A stretch of DNA of 64,000 nt from assembly GCA_021787475.1 (NCBI GenBank), contig JAJYLW010000003.1, forward strand, positions 7,728 through 71,727, written 5' to 3'. The DNA comes from Actinomycetes bacterium (GTDB lineage: Bacteria > Actinomycetota > Thermoleophilia > BMS3ABIN01). The notes beneath the pieces are model-generated. The model did not search any database and had not been told where the DNA came from. It worked only from the letters and a program-made list of their open reading frames with translations. Shown piece by piece: positions 26,240 through 35,046 of this stretch; within the stretch, counting starts at the first letter, position 1, and each line of letters begins with the position of its first letter. The position numbers were made by a program, and so were the translations under genes.

Positions 26240-26300
26240 CCTGTCTTTGCCCATCGCCTTTTCACTCGGCCTCGCGACAAATTACCGGATGGGCTTTTGA
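26240..26300 (+). repeat. Dispersed structured element, copy B
   Basis: TCTTTGCCCATCGCCTTTTC then CTCGGCCTCGC and AATTACC match the right half of 46773-46894. Here GCCCATC and GATGGGC form an outer stem around a GCC/GGC hairpin. It lies 2 nt after the PP-loop gene and before the candidate selenoprotein promoter. Confidence 0.65.
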
Positions 26301-26351
26301 CCGGTGGCTGATGCTTGAATCTTTTCCCTGCGGGAAAAATCTAACCAATTA

Positions 26352-26381
26352 TTGGCATTGGTCCGAAATAATAAGCATAAT
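26352..26381 (+). promoter_or_regulatory. Promoter of the candidate selenoprotein gene
   Basis: TTGGCA, 18 nt, CATAAT in an AT-rich stretch unlike its surroundings. It lies about 40 nt before the AGGAGG ribosome site, and shows that 26420-26746 is a transcribed gene and not the tail of the PP-loop operon. Confidence 0.6.
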
Positions 26382-26419
26382 AATAAGGGTTAAGGCAACA
26401 TGCAACGAGGAGGAAGTTG

Positions 26420-26746
26420 GTGCAATCTTTGATCCCTGTTTTTGGCTCGCGCTATCTCGATTCCTGCTCCGGCGGCTGAGGGCCGAGCTGGTCTCTGGAA
26501 GAGGTCACCGAAACTATCAACCGGCAACTGGCTCACGACCTTGAGGAAGGCGCCCGGCTGCGTTATATCGATTTCGATTCCCAGGACCTTGCCGAGTACC
26601 CGGAAGTGCGGCGGCAGGTGGAGCAGGGCTCTCTTGAGCCAGGAGCCATCATGATCGAAGGCAAGCTCGTTAACATCTGGGAGATTTCCTACACGAAGCT
26701 GCTGGCGGAGTTCGAGCGGCTGGGGGCGAAAACCAGTAGCGTTTAA
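26420..26746 (+). CDS. Candidate thioredoxin-fold selenoprotein with in-frame TGA (codon 20)
   Basis: GTG 26420 stands 6 nt after a perfect AGGAGG (26408-26413). The frame runs 108 codons to TAA at 26744 with a single TGA at 26477-26479. Codons 1-19 read VQSLIPVFGSRYLDSCSGG; after TGA, GPSWSLEEVTETINRQLAHD and on to AIMIEGKLVNIWEISYTKLL. TGA sits where thioredoxin-like proteins have the first Cys of CGP, so translation gives CSGG-Sec-GPS. The fold order (strand, redox loop, helix, RYIDFD strand, GAIMIEGKLV strands) fits a small thioredoxin-like protein. The part after TGA has no good start of its own. A hairpin at 26490-26506 fits a bacterial SECIS. A nonsense-mutated pseudogene is the alternative. 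Confidence 0.7.
26490..26506 (+). promoter_or_regulatory. SECIS-like hairpin after the in-frame TGA
   Basis: GGTCTC pairs with GAGGTC (two G-U pairs allowed) around loop TGGAA. The loop begins 16 nt after the TGA and contains GG, as expected for a bacterial selenocysteine insertion element, where an apical-loop G lies roughly 16-37 nt downstream. Folding was done by eye only. Confidence 0.5.
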
Positions 26747-26749
26747 ACA

Positions 26750-26838
26750 GGGGACATGACCCAATTCCCGAAGGAAATTGGGATCGTGTCCCCGAGTTTC
26801 AACAATTTCTGAAGGAAATTGGGGCCGTGTCCCCGAGT
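26750..26838. repeat. REP-like GGGGACATGACCC inverted repeat, copy 1
   Basis: GGGGACATGACCCAATT pairs imperfectly with AAATTGGGATCGTGTCCCC, then a second half-copy (AATTTC..GAAATTGGGGCCGTGTCCCC) follows after GAGTTTC. A very similar tandem is at 32159-32238. It lies between converging genes and may act as a terminator. Confidence 0.75.
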
Positions 26839-26840
26839 TT

Positions 26841-27692
26841 CTATTTAATTCGCTTCAGCAGCACCGGCACCTCCGCCTGCATTAAGATTCCTTTCACCGT
26901 AGCCGCCCGCTTGCCCTCCATCCGCCCGTGCCAGACAAGGGCGATCAGGTCTTCGTGGTTCTCCCTGGCGAAGGCAAGCGTTTCCTTGACCGTGTCTCCC
27001 GTCTGGTACACAAGCCTCACTCTGGCCTCCGGCTGGCGGGTAGCGAAACGGCGCATGAACTCGTCGGCCCATCCGGACCAGTCGTAATGAGGCCGGTCAA
27101 GGTACCGCGGGGCGGTGAAAGCACCGACTTCCACCGGCTGGCGGGCGCCGGCCGCTACGTGAAGGACGTCGATATCCGCTCCCATCAGCCGGGCTAGATT
27201 AAAAACCTGATCAACTTCCCTGGCCGTAACCGGCGAGCCGTCGTGCGGGATGAGCATCCGCGCCGGCTGCCAGTCGTGGCCGGGCATGCCCTGCCTGAGC
27301 GGTCGCAGAATCATCAACGGTATATCACACTGCTGGATGACGGCCATGGCGACGCTGCCGGCGACGAGGCCGGCATTGTGCGTCCGGCCGTGGCTGGACA
27401 TGACAATCATGCTGACGTCGAGGCGGGTGCCAAGCTCCAGGATAACATTGGCGACCTCGCCGGCAGACTGATGGAAGACAATCTCTTTCGCGTGCGCCGG
27501 TCCCAAATTGAGAAATTCCGCCAGCCGCTCTTCCGGAAGCGCCTCGTCGGTGACGTGCACGACGTGCAATGATACCTGAAGCAGCCGCGCCATCGCTTCG
27601 GCGGCGCCAAAGGCGCAGGCAGCGGTGCGGGACCCGTCCAGAGGGATGATGATCGCCCGTTCGATACCACTACTTTCAGGATAATCTGTCAA
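26841..27692 (-). CDS. Tandem universal stress protein (two UspA domains)
   Basis: 283 residues with two Usp units. The first (about 10-130) has IIIPLDGSRTAACA and VMSSHGRTHNAGLVAGSVA with the ATP-binding pattern GxxxGS(V)A; the second (about 143-281) has MLIPHDGSPVTA and ALVWHGRMEGKRAATVKG, less complete. It starts by an ATGA-type 4-bp overlap with the end of the HAD-GH65 gene, so both are on one transcript. The role is stress tolerance by family; details are unknown. Confidence 0.92.
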   Translation of the reverse strand: MTDYPESSGIERAIIIPLDGSRTAACAFGAAEAMARLLQVSLHVVHVTDEALPEERLAEFLNLGPAHAKEIVFHQSAGEVANVILELGTRLDVSMIVMSSHGRTHNAGLVAGSVAMAVIQQCDIPLMILRPLRQGMPGHDWQPARMLIPHDGSPVTAREVDQVFNLARLMGADIDVLHVAAGARQPVEVGAFTAPRYLDRPHYDWSGWADEFMRRFATRQPEARVRLVYQTGDTVKETLAFARENHEDLIALVWHGRMEGKRAATVKGILMQAEVPVLLKRIK

Positions 27693-30600
27693 CGCCGCTT
27701 CCTTTCGGCCTTGCCCGCTTTCCCCTTGTCATGCGTCCCGACTGAAGCCGCCGCCCGATTCCGGCCGGCGGGACTGAAATCGCTCCAATCCTCGCCGCTC
27801 CAAGTGGAAACGTAACTGCCAGCATTAAGCGGCTTCAGTTCCTTGCCAAATATTCCAAGTTTAACCTCCCCTTCTCCGGTGATTTCCACACCGGTTTTAT
27901 CCTCGCGCCTGACATCAAATTTAAGGCGCATGCCCCGCCAGAGCAGGTTAAACCCGAGCCTGCCCCACTCCGCCGGCAGCCGCGGGGAAATGTAAATTCC
28001 TTCGGCGGAAATCCTCACCCCGGCCAACCCCATCACCACCTGCTGCCAGAGGCCTCCCAGGGCGGCAACATGAATGCCGCCGGTGGCGTTGCCGTGGGTG
28101 AGGTCAATTTCCGCGCCCAGGCGGAAATATTTCCAAGCAATCTCCATCAAGCCCAGGCGCGCCGCCACCAAACCATGAATGGCGGGAGAGAGCGAACTGC
28201 CGTGGCAGGTGCGCGGCTCATAATAGGCAAAGCTGTTTTTAATGACGGCCGGATCGAGCTCTTCCTCCAGCAGGTAGAGGGCCATGACAACATCGGCCTG
28301 TTTGACAAGCAGGGAGGCGACGATGCGCTCATGGCCCAGCAGCACATCTACCGGCGCCGAGCGCGGCTCGAGTCTTTCCAGGTCAATGTCTTCCAGGTTG
28401 AAGTAGCCGTCGAACTGCTCGATGACGCCGCCGGTTTTTTCTTCCGTCGTTGGGGGTGCGTAGGGGCGGGCGCCGGCATCCGTCGGCGCCCGCCCCGTCT
28501 TTTCCCGGCCGCCCGCAAAAGCGCCCGTCACAGCCGCCGCGCTGGCTGCCGGCGCCCCACCCCCCGCTGCGCCGCCCAGGGCGCTCCCCAGATACATGCC
28601 TGCCGCCACCTTCAGCCAGCGCGGCGGCTCGCCATCATCAAAACCGATCTTCCCGGCAAGCAGCAGCCATTCCTGCGGCCGCTCCGTCTTCATCCATTCC
28701 ACTGCTTCGGCGGCGCGCCTTAAGTTCCAGCGCGCCATCGCGTTTGTGTAAAAGTTGTCGTCCACGCCTTCGTCGTGGTATTCATCAGGGCCCTCAACGC
28801 CAAGAATATGGAAAGACCCGTCCCCGGCGGTGACGCGGCTGGCCCAGAAGCGGGCAGTCTCGATTATAAGCTCGGCGCCGGCGCCGGCCATGAAACTGTC
28901 GTCGCCGCTGGCGTTCCAGTAAGACCAGGCGCCCCAGGCGACGGCGGCGCTGATGTGATGCTCAAGCTTGCCGGAAAGAACCGGCGCCACCTCGCCCCTG
29001 GCGTCAAGCACGGCGGCCGGCGTCATGTCGGCGCCGGTGGCGGTCGCCTCCCAGGAAAAAAGCGCCCCGGCGTACCCTTTCCGGATCGCATTCTCTCGGG
29101 CGGCCGCCAGCGTATGGAACCGGTACATGATCATATTGCGGGCGGTGGGCGGATGGGTAAAGATGAAAAACGGCAAGATGAACATCTCAGCGTCCCAGAA
29201 AATATGGCCCTTGTAGATGGAGCCGGTCAGCGCCCGGGCGCTGATGGAGATCCGCTCGTCGTGAGGGTTGCCGGCGCTGATTAAGTGATAACAGACAAAA
29301 TTGAGCCACTGCTGACTTCCCGGATCGTCAACGCTGATGGCGGCCACCGCCAGCCTCTCCCGCCAGGCCTGCGCCTGGTCAAGCAGCAGGCGGCTGAAAC
29401 CGCGCCTGGCAAGCAGGCCCGCATGCGGCCCGGCTTCAGCGGCGGGATCGGCGCTCTCCCGGGAAGTGTAGACGCTGACGTATTTCTCGATCCTTACCGT
29501 CTGGCCGGCAGCGGCGCGCCAGCTCCATCGGTCAAATACGCCCGAGTCGTCGGACTGGCTGGCATGGGCGGGCTCGATCAGCCCCGCGCCCGGGGCGCTC
29601 AGTTGATGCTGCGCCATGGAGATGCCCGTATAAACCGTCTGCGCCCGGATGAAAGCGCCGCCATCGCCGGCGTCTTTTTCAACAATCTCCAGCGCGGGCA
29701 CGCAGTTGCCACAAATCTTCAGCCCCGTCCTGACCCGGATGTCGGCGCGGTAATTTTCCGGCCACAACGTGATCTGCTGGACCAGGCCATGTGGATCAGC
29801 CAGCGGCGCAAAGCTGGTGAACCTGATCAGGGTCACCCGGTTGTGGCGCCCCCGGTGGCGCCACTCGCGGTAAAGAACGCCCTTCCTCATATCAAGGATG
29901 CGCCGCTGCTCAAGGAGGCTCTTCCGGGAGACGTACAGGTGCTCGCCGCCGACGGTGATGCGGGTGAAGAACCAGTCCGGCGCCACCGTCAGCTCCTCAA
30001 TTGATTCTTCGCTTGTTTTGTCGTATAAACCGGCAAGCAGCGTCGCCGCCGCCGAAGAACGGACCTGCTCCGCCAGCGAGCCGCGGCTGCCGAGGTAGCC
30101 GTTGCCGACGGCGAGCAGGGACTCGACCTCGCGCTCACGCAGATGATCAAAGCCGGTCTCGACCAGGACCGAGGCCGGGTCATCCGCCGGCAGCATTTCC
30201 CGTTTCAGGCCAATCTGCACCCGGATCAGCTCCAGGAAACAGGCCGGGCCGCCACCAAGATGGTTGACCGCGGCGGGAACGCCGTTTGGCTCCGGGCCCA
30301 CCGAGACATATATCGTCGCCGGCGGCGGCGCTTCCAGGGCTGCTTCTGCTGGTTCGGGGCCGACCGTCCCCGGCGCCCGAGCTGGACCCGCCAGCTCCGG
30401 CAGCACCATCCTGAAATCGCTACCCTCAAACCCGGCGATGGGCCCAAACTCGTCGCCAAGAACAAACATGTCGGCAAAAGCAATGTTTTTCTTGCGGCAA
30501 AGCTCGCCGCTGATCCAGCGCATTGAGTCCGACTTGTCCGTCAGGCCGACCTCGATATGCTTGACGTCGCTGGTGATCCTGGCGCCGGCCAGGCCGAAGC

Positions 30601-31177
30601 GCCTGGCGTAATAAGCGGTCAGCTCGAAGGCGCTGTGAATGCCCCCGGCAAAGCCGCCGCCGCGCAGGCGCTCCTCCGTCTTTTTGATCAGCTCGCCGAT
30701 CTGTGACTTGGGCGGATCGGGCCACTCGGGAATGAGGTCGATCTTGCGGCGGTTGAGACGGTCGAAGACAACCTCCACCGAGACGCGCGAGCGGCTCTCG
30801 ATGTCCTGCCTGACGGCAGTGGCGATCCGGTCCAGCAGCTCGTTTTCATGCGGCGTCGCCTCCTTGCGGTAAAGAAGGACCGGCGCTCCGCTTTCGCCAA
30901 ATCCGTAGACCTCCGAGCCGCGGTTGGTGCAAACGTGCAGGTGGCGTTTGTGGGGTCCATTTATAAGAGAGCAGACCTGACGGTCGATGTTGCCGAAATT
31001 GGTGCCGGTGACAATGACGATTAAAATCTCGAGCTTAAGCAGTTCTTCCAGCGCCGCCGCCACCTCGGTTGCGTCGGCATTCCGGTCCGGCACCGCCGTG
31101 CCATCCCAGTCAAAAGCAATTATCCGGAATGGGCGCTGCTGCGCGGCCTGCGGAAAAGCATCCAGGCAACCGGGCAT
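27689..31177 (-). CDS. HAD phosphatase-like / GH65 glycoside phosphorylase fusion
   Basis: 1162 residues. An N-terminal HAD domain (about 15-275) has AFDWDGTAVPD and VTGTN, with late acidic GDEFGP. The rest is GH65: GNGYLGSRGS near 355, HIFWDAEMFILPF, catalytic acid in GVEGPDEYHDEGVDDNFYTN and the phosphate-binding CHGSSLSPAIHG. GH65 enzymes phosphorolyse trehalose, maltose or kojibiose; with the HAD part, trehalose turnover is likely, as in mycobacterial OtsB1-type fusions. An Ala/Gly/Pro-rich insert of about 55 residues (near 28440-28600) separates the catalytic half from GVIEQFDGYF. It is followed by a universal stress gene. Confidence 0.9.
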   Translation of the reverse strand: MPGCLDAFPQAAQQRPFRIIAFDWDGTAVPDRNADATEVAAALEELLKLEILIVIVTGTNFGNIDRQVCSLINGPHKRHLHVCTNRGSEVYGFGESGAPVLLYRKEATPHENELLDRIATAVRQDIESRSRVSVEVVFDRLNRRKIDLIPEWPDPPKSQIGELIKKTEERLRGGGFAGGIHSAFELTAYYARRFGLAGARITSDVKHIEVGLTDKSDSMRWISGELCRKKNIAFADMFVLGDEFGPIAGFEGSDFRMVLPELAGPARAPGTVGPEPAEAALEAPPPATIYVSVGPEPNGVPAAVNHLGGGPACFLELIRVQIGLKREMLPADDPASVLVETGFDHLREREVESLLAVGNGYLGSRGSLAEQVRSSAAATLLAGLYDKTSEESIEELTVAPDWFFTRITVGGEHLYVSRKSLLEQRRILDMRKGVLYREWRHRGRHNRVTLIRFTSFAPLADPHGLVQQITLWPENYRADIRVRTGLKICGNCVPALEIVEKDAGDGGAFIRAQTVYTGISMAQHQLSAPGAGLIEPAHASQSDDSGVFDRWSWRAAAGQTVRIEKYVSVYTSRESADPAAEAGPHAGLLARRGFSRLLLDQAQAWRERLAVAAISVDDPGSQQWLNFVCYHLISAGNPHDERISISARALTGSIYKGHIFWDAEMFILPFFIFTHPPTARNMIMYRFHTLAAARENAIRKGYAGALFSWEATATGADMTPAAVLDARGEVAPVLSGKLEHHISAAVAWGAWSYWNASGDDSFMAGAGAELIIETARFWASRVTAGDGSFHILGVEGPDEYHDEGVDDNFYTNAMARWNLRRAAEAVEWMKTERPQEWLLLAGKIGFDDGEPPRWLKVAAGMYLGSALGGAAGGGAPAASAAAVTGAFAGGREKTGRAPTDAGARPYAPPTTEEKTGGVIEQFDGYFNLEDIDLERLEPRSAPVDVLLGHERIVASLLVKQADVVMALYLLEEELDPAVIKNSFAYYEPRTCHGSSLSPAIHGLVAARLGLMEIAWKYFRLGAEIDLTHGNATGGIHVAALGGLWQQVVMGLAGVRISAEGIYISPRLPAEWGRLGFNLLWRGMRLKFDVRREDKTGVEITGEGEVKLGIFGKELKPLNAGSYVSTWSGEDWSDFSPAGRNRAAASVGTHDKGKAGKAERKRR

Positions 31178-31267
31178 TGTCTCCCCTCGTGCGAGTTTAC
31201 AACGGCTTTTTTTGCAACCTGCTCCTACAACTTATCCAAAGCCGGCCGTGGTGAAACGCCTTGCAGA

Positions 31268-31440
31268 CAGTTGATAGCAGGCTTTCTAGACTGCCTTTGG
31301 GAGGTTGCACAGGCCTGGAGGCCTGTGCCCCACCAACTCTGTCGATGGCTGGCTTGGCAGATGGCGGGCTTTTAGCCTGCCTTTGGGAGGGTTAATCTAC
31401 GCACCCGCCCTCATCCGCACAGGCTAAAAGCCTGTGCCTT
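31268..31440. repeat. AGGCTTTTAGCCTGCC repeat family, copy 1 (expanded)
   Basis: Contains GATGGCGGGCTTTTAGCCTGCC, TTTGGGAGGGTTAATCTACGCAC and CACAGGCC-type palindromes. The same core recurs at 36604-36680 (inverted), 50348-50430 and 56925-57030. The 31178-31466 gap otherwise holds no gene. Confidence 0.75.
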
Positions 31441-31466
31441 CCGTTGTCGCTTGTGCCTACCGTTGG

Positions 31467-32108
31467 TTAAAACCCGTATGATGCCGGCAGGAAGAAATGG
31501 TAGAGCCCGGTAAAGGCGCTGATGAGGTTGAACTGGATCATGACAAAAAACAGCAGCATGATGAAAAGCATGCCGTAGCGGTCCAGTCTGATCCAGCGGA
31601 TGTATGCTTCGCGGTTTAAAAATCCGCCCAGGATGCGGGAGCCGTCCAGCGGCGGCACCGGAATCAGGTTGAACACCATCAGGATCAGGTTAAGCTGAAA
31701 GACCAGGAAGAGGACGCCCAGGAAAGTGCTGTCCACGGGGACCGGGAAAAGCCACTTCATTGCCAGCGCCGTCGCCGAGGCCAGCATGAAATTGGCCACC
31801 GGGCCGGCGGCGCCCACCCACATCATCCCCCGTTGCGGATTCTTGAAGTAGGAAGGGTTGATCGGCACAGGCTTTGCCCAGCCAAACAGCATGTTGCCGC
31901 CGGAGACAAAAAAGGTGAGGAAAAGCATTATCGTGCCCAGCGGATCCAGGTGGCGCAACGGATTAAGCGACAGGCGCCCCCGTTTTAGCGCCGTCTCGTC
32001 GCCGAGGCGGAAGGCAATGTAGCCGTGGGAAATTTCATGAAAAACCATCGACACCAGCAGCGCCGGCAGGGTTATCAGGAATTGCAGCAGAAGTTGACTG
32101 TCTATCAT
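31467..32108 (-). CDS. Site-2 protease family membrane metalloprotease (M50)
   Basis: 213 residues with five or six membrane segments. Zinc motif HEISH (residues 24-28) in MVFHEISHGYIAF and the second site NLIPVPPLDGSRIL (about 155) are intact. It is of the short, PDZ-less type that cleaves membrane-buried substrates. Its neighbour upstream is the CBS-DHH nucleotidyltransferase on the same strand; no substrate is evident. Confidence 0.93.
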   Translation of the reverse strand: MIDSQLLLQFLITLPALLVSMVFHEISHGYIAFRLGDETALKRGRLSLNPLRHLDPLGTIMLFLTFFVSGGNMLFGWAKPVPINPSYFKNPQRGMMWVGAAGPVANFMLASATALAMKWLFPVPVDSTFLGVLFLVFQLNLILMVFNLIPVPPLDGSRILGGFLNREAYIRWIRLDRYGMLFIMLLFFVMIQFNLISAFTGLYHFFLPASYGF

Positions 32109-32158
32109 TTATATAACCAGTTTATCAAACTCGCAAGGGTGCGGGGGCGCAGCGCGCA

Positions 32159-32238
32159 AGGGACATGACCCAATTTCCGAAGAAAATTGGGATTGTGTCC
32201 CCGAGTTCCTCCGAAGGAAATTGGGATCGTGTCCCGAG
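32159..32238. repeat. REP-like GGGGACATGACCC inverted repeat, copy 2
   Basis: GGACATGACCCAATTTCC with AAAATTGGGATTGTGTCCCC, followed by a half-copy CCGAAGGAAATTGGGATCGTGTCCCGAG, given by its ends. Near-identical to 26750-26838. It lies between the M50 protease and the CBS-DHH gene. Confidence 0.75.
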
Positions 32239-32245
32239 TTTCTCA

Positions 32246-34906
32246 TCATTTTTCGTTTTTGGCGGCGCCCGCCAGCCGCCTGGCCGCGGCCATCTGCTCC
32301 TGCCGGCCCCCCACTTCACCCTCAATCCTGAGCCGCCGCACCTCGGCCAGGATCTCCCCCAGCCGAGGGGACTGCTTCATCCCGGCGGCCAGCAGGTCCC
32401 GCCCGCTGATGCTGATATCAATAAACCTCAGCTCAGTCAAGTAAAGCTCAAGCAGGCCGGCGGCTTGCTCATCCCTGGTCTCGGCCCAGGCAAGCAGGAT
32501 TGCCTCCGGCGGCACCCGCGCCATGATCTCGTAAACGGCCGCCCGCGTCAGCCCGCTGCCGCAAAGCCGGCTTAAAATCTGGCGGGCCATCACGACGCTG
32601 CCGGTGATCCGCTCGCCGTCGGCGCGCTTCAGCTTCAGCCGCTCCGTCCAGATTTCAAGCTGACTGGCATCCATCTTCCTGGCCAAAGCCGCCAGCCGCA
32701 GGCGCCAAGGCCTGATCTCGTCAAGCAGACGGAAGCGGCGCGCAGCCGCGTCCGCGCGCCGGACCAGCTCCGCCGTGACGGCATCAACCTGAAGCGCCGG
32801 ATGGATTGACCGGGCCAAACCCAGTTCGCCAATCCTGAGAATAGTATGCTCCACTTCCGGCTCCGAGAACAACCAGATCAGCTCATCCCGGAGGCGCGCC
32901 GAAGACAAGTCGCCAATCAGGTTCATCTCCACGCAGCCGCGGGCGAGGCCGATGGTATGCCGGTTCATCCTGAACCCGAGCCGGTTCTCGTAGCGGATGG
33001 CCCGGAAAATGCGGGTCGGGTCCTCGATGAAGCTGAGGTTGTGCAGCACCCGGATCACCCGCTCCTCGATATCTTTGAGGCCGCCAAAGAAATCAAGCAG
33101 GCGACCGAAATCTTCCGGGCCGAGTGAGACCGCCATGGCGTTGATGGTAAAATCGCGGCGGGAAAGGTCGCGCTTGATAGAGGCGTGCTCCACCGTTGGC
33201 AGCGCCGCCGGATAATCGTAAAACTCGGTCCGGGCCGTGGCCACGTCCACCCGCAGTTGCGGCTGCGTCTTCTCCAGGATGACAACGGCGGTGTTGAACT
33301 TGCGATGGGCGCGCACCCTTCCCCCCAGCTCCGCCGCCAACTGCCGGGCAAACTCGATTCCATCGCCTTCCACCGCAATGTCAATATCGTTGTTGGGCTC
33401 GTCGAGGATGAGGTCGCGGACAAAACCGCCCACGAGGTAGGCGCCGCGGAAATCGGCGCTCAGCCGCCCGGCCGCATCCAGGAGCGGCTTCAGCTCCGGG
33501 CGCGCCGCCAGGCGGCCCTGGAAGCTGACGCCGGTGCGCGCCGCCGCAGCGGCCGCCTCCTCGATCTGGACGCCGTGCAGCGTGCGCAGGATGTCGGTGC
33601 GCGTTACAATGCCGGTAACATCGGCGAAGGCGACCGGCCCGGCAGCGGCAACTCCGGCCCGCACCACCGGGATGCGCCCGACGCCGCCAGTGGCCATCAG
33701 GCCGCGCAGCTCGTGCAGGGGCGCGTCCTCGTCCACTGTTTTGATTTCCCGGCTCATCACGCCCTTGACCGGCGCGTGCCCAAGCTTGTGCGCGACCGCT
33801 TTGTCAAGGTCTTTGCGGGAGACGACTCCGGCGAGAAGACCGCCTTCCCTGACGCTGACGCCGCTATGGCCATGGCGCTGGCAGAAGGCAAGCGCTTCGG
33901 CAATCGGCGTCTGGACGTCAATGAAATGGACGGGATGTGACATGATGTCGCGGGCGCGCAGCGGCTCCTCGACCACGCTGGGCAGCGCCGCCAGGAGCTC
34001 CTTGCGCGCCTCTTCGAGACTCTTTCCCTTGATGATGGCCGAGGCCGCCTGGCTGTGCCCGCCGCCGCCCACGGCCGCCAGCGCCCGGGCCACGTCCAGA
34101 AGGCGGCTCTTGCTGCGGCCGACGACAAAAATGCGCTCTTCCATCTCCACCGCCACGATCAGTGCTTGGCAGTCGGCAATGTCCATGATTTTGTGGGCGA
34201 CGACGCTGAGGCCCTCCACGTAGACAGGGCTGCGCGCAGCAGCAAGGAAAACGTCAACATCATCCACCGCCGCCGGCTCCAGCCGGTCGATCAGCTGGAG
34301 TAGCAACTGTCGTTGCTCCTCACTGAGCGGGTTATGCAGGTACTTGCCAATAAGGCTCTGACTCGCCCCCAGCCGCATTGAGAGCGCCAGCGCCTCGGCG
34401 TCGCGGGCGGTCGTGGTCGGATATGTCAGCGAGCCGGTGTCTTCGTGAATGCCCAAGGCAAAGATGGTCGCCTCCAGCGGCGATACCTCTATTTTGCGGT
34501 CATGGATGATCTTTAACATGGTGGTCACAAGGGAGCCGTCCTCGGAAAGAACAAAGTTGTCCTCCGTCACAAACGCCGGCCGCTCCGACGGCGCCCCCAG
34601 GCGGTGATGGTCAAAAACAATTGTCTCGATTGCCTCGCGGCCGCAGACCGGCTCAAACTCGCCCAGGCGGTTGCAGTGGATGGTGTCAACCATGATCAGT
34701 CGCCGGAGGCGCTCCAGGTCAACCAGGGAAGCGTCAACGGTGTCAATCTCGTCCGCATGAAGGTTGTAAAACTCGCGCACGTTGCGGTTGAGCGAACCGC
34801 CAAAAGCGATGCGAGCCTCGGGATAAAGCCGGGAAGCGGCGGCGGCGGCGGCAAAGCCGTCAAAGTCGGTGTTGACATGAGGGACTATGATTTCGGGAAA
34901 ATTCAC
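32246..34906 (-). CDS. DHH-CBS-poly(A)polymerase fusion (A-adding tRNA nucleotidyltransferase type)
   Basis: 886 residues in order: DHH/DHHA1 phosphoesterase domains (about 1-310, motifs NTDFDGFAAAA, VDTIHCNR, FDHHRLGA), two CBS domains (about 315-440), and a class II nucleotidyltransferase (about 470-800) with GGFVRDLILDEPNNDIDIAVEGD. This order is known for tRNA CCA-end A-adding enzymes and related proteins in several phyla. The C-terminal about 80 residues are helical. GTG 34906 is the start; a TATAAT on the minus strand is 39 nt upstream. Confidence 0.92.
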   Translation of the reverse strand: MNFPEIIVPHVNTDFDGFAAAAAASRLYPEARIAFGGSLNRNVREFYNLHADEIDTVDASLVDLERLRRLIMVDTIHCNRLGEFEPVCGREAIETIVFDHHRLGAPSERPAFVTEDNFVLSEDGSLVTTMLKIIHDRKIEVSPLEATIFALGIHEDTGSLTYPTTTARDAEALALSMRLGASQSLIGKYLHNPLSEEQRQLLLQLIDRLEPAAVDDVDVFLAAARSPVYVEGLSVVAHKIMDIADCQALIVAVEMEERIFVVGRSKSRLLDVARALAAVGGGGHSQAASAIIKGKSLEEARKELLAALPSVVEEPLRARDIMSHPVHFIDVQTPIAEALAFCQRHGHSGVSVREGGLLAGVVSRKDLDKAVAHKLGHAPVKGVMSREIKTVDEDAPLHELRGLMATGGVGRIPVVRAGVAAAGPVAFADVTGIVTRTDILRTLHGVQIEEAAAAAARTGVSFQGRLAARPELKPLLDAAGRLSADFRGAYLVGGFVRDLILDEPNNDIDIAVEGDGIEFARQLAAELGGRVRAHRKFNTAVVILEKTQPQLRVDVATARTEFYDYPAALPTVEHASIKRDLSRRDFTINAMAVSLGPEDFGRLLDFFGGLKDIEERVIRVLHNLSFIEDPTRIFRAIRYENRLGFRMNRHTIGLARGCVEMNLIGDLSSARLRDELIWLFSEPEVEHTILRIGELGLARSIHPALQVDAVTAELVRRADAAARRFRLLDEIRPWRLRLAALARKMDASQLEIWTERLKLKRADGERITGSVVMARQILSRLCGSGLTRAAVYEIMARVPPEAILLAWAETRDEQAAGLLELYLTELRFIDISISGRDLLAAGMKQSPRLGEILAEVRRLRIEGEVGGRQEQMAAARRLAGAAKNEK

Positions 34907-34944
34907 GAGAAAGTTCCGAGCACCGAGTTAAAAATCACAGACAA

Positions 34945-34950
34945 ATTATA
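34945..34950 (-). promoter_or_regulatory. Likely -10 box of the DHH-CBS gene
   Basis: Perfect TATAAT on the minus strand, 39 nt before GTG 34906. The -35 region is poor. A short heptamer tract (34913-34933) sits between the box and the gene. 34951-35046 holds nothing else clear. Confidence 0.4.
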
Positions 34951-35046
34951 CCTGGAGCCGCAGTAATTAAGCTGAACTCTCCACAAATAAACCAGAGCTT
35001 CAAATCTATCAGTCGGGACCGGGAGCTCGGGAATTCATTAATTTGT

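Noticed and set aside
26442-26654. Alternative plus-strand frame across the candidate selenoprotein
   Set aside because: No domain or ribosome site; it is a shadow of the thioredoxin-like frame.
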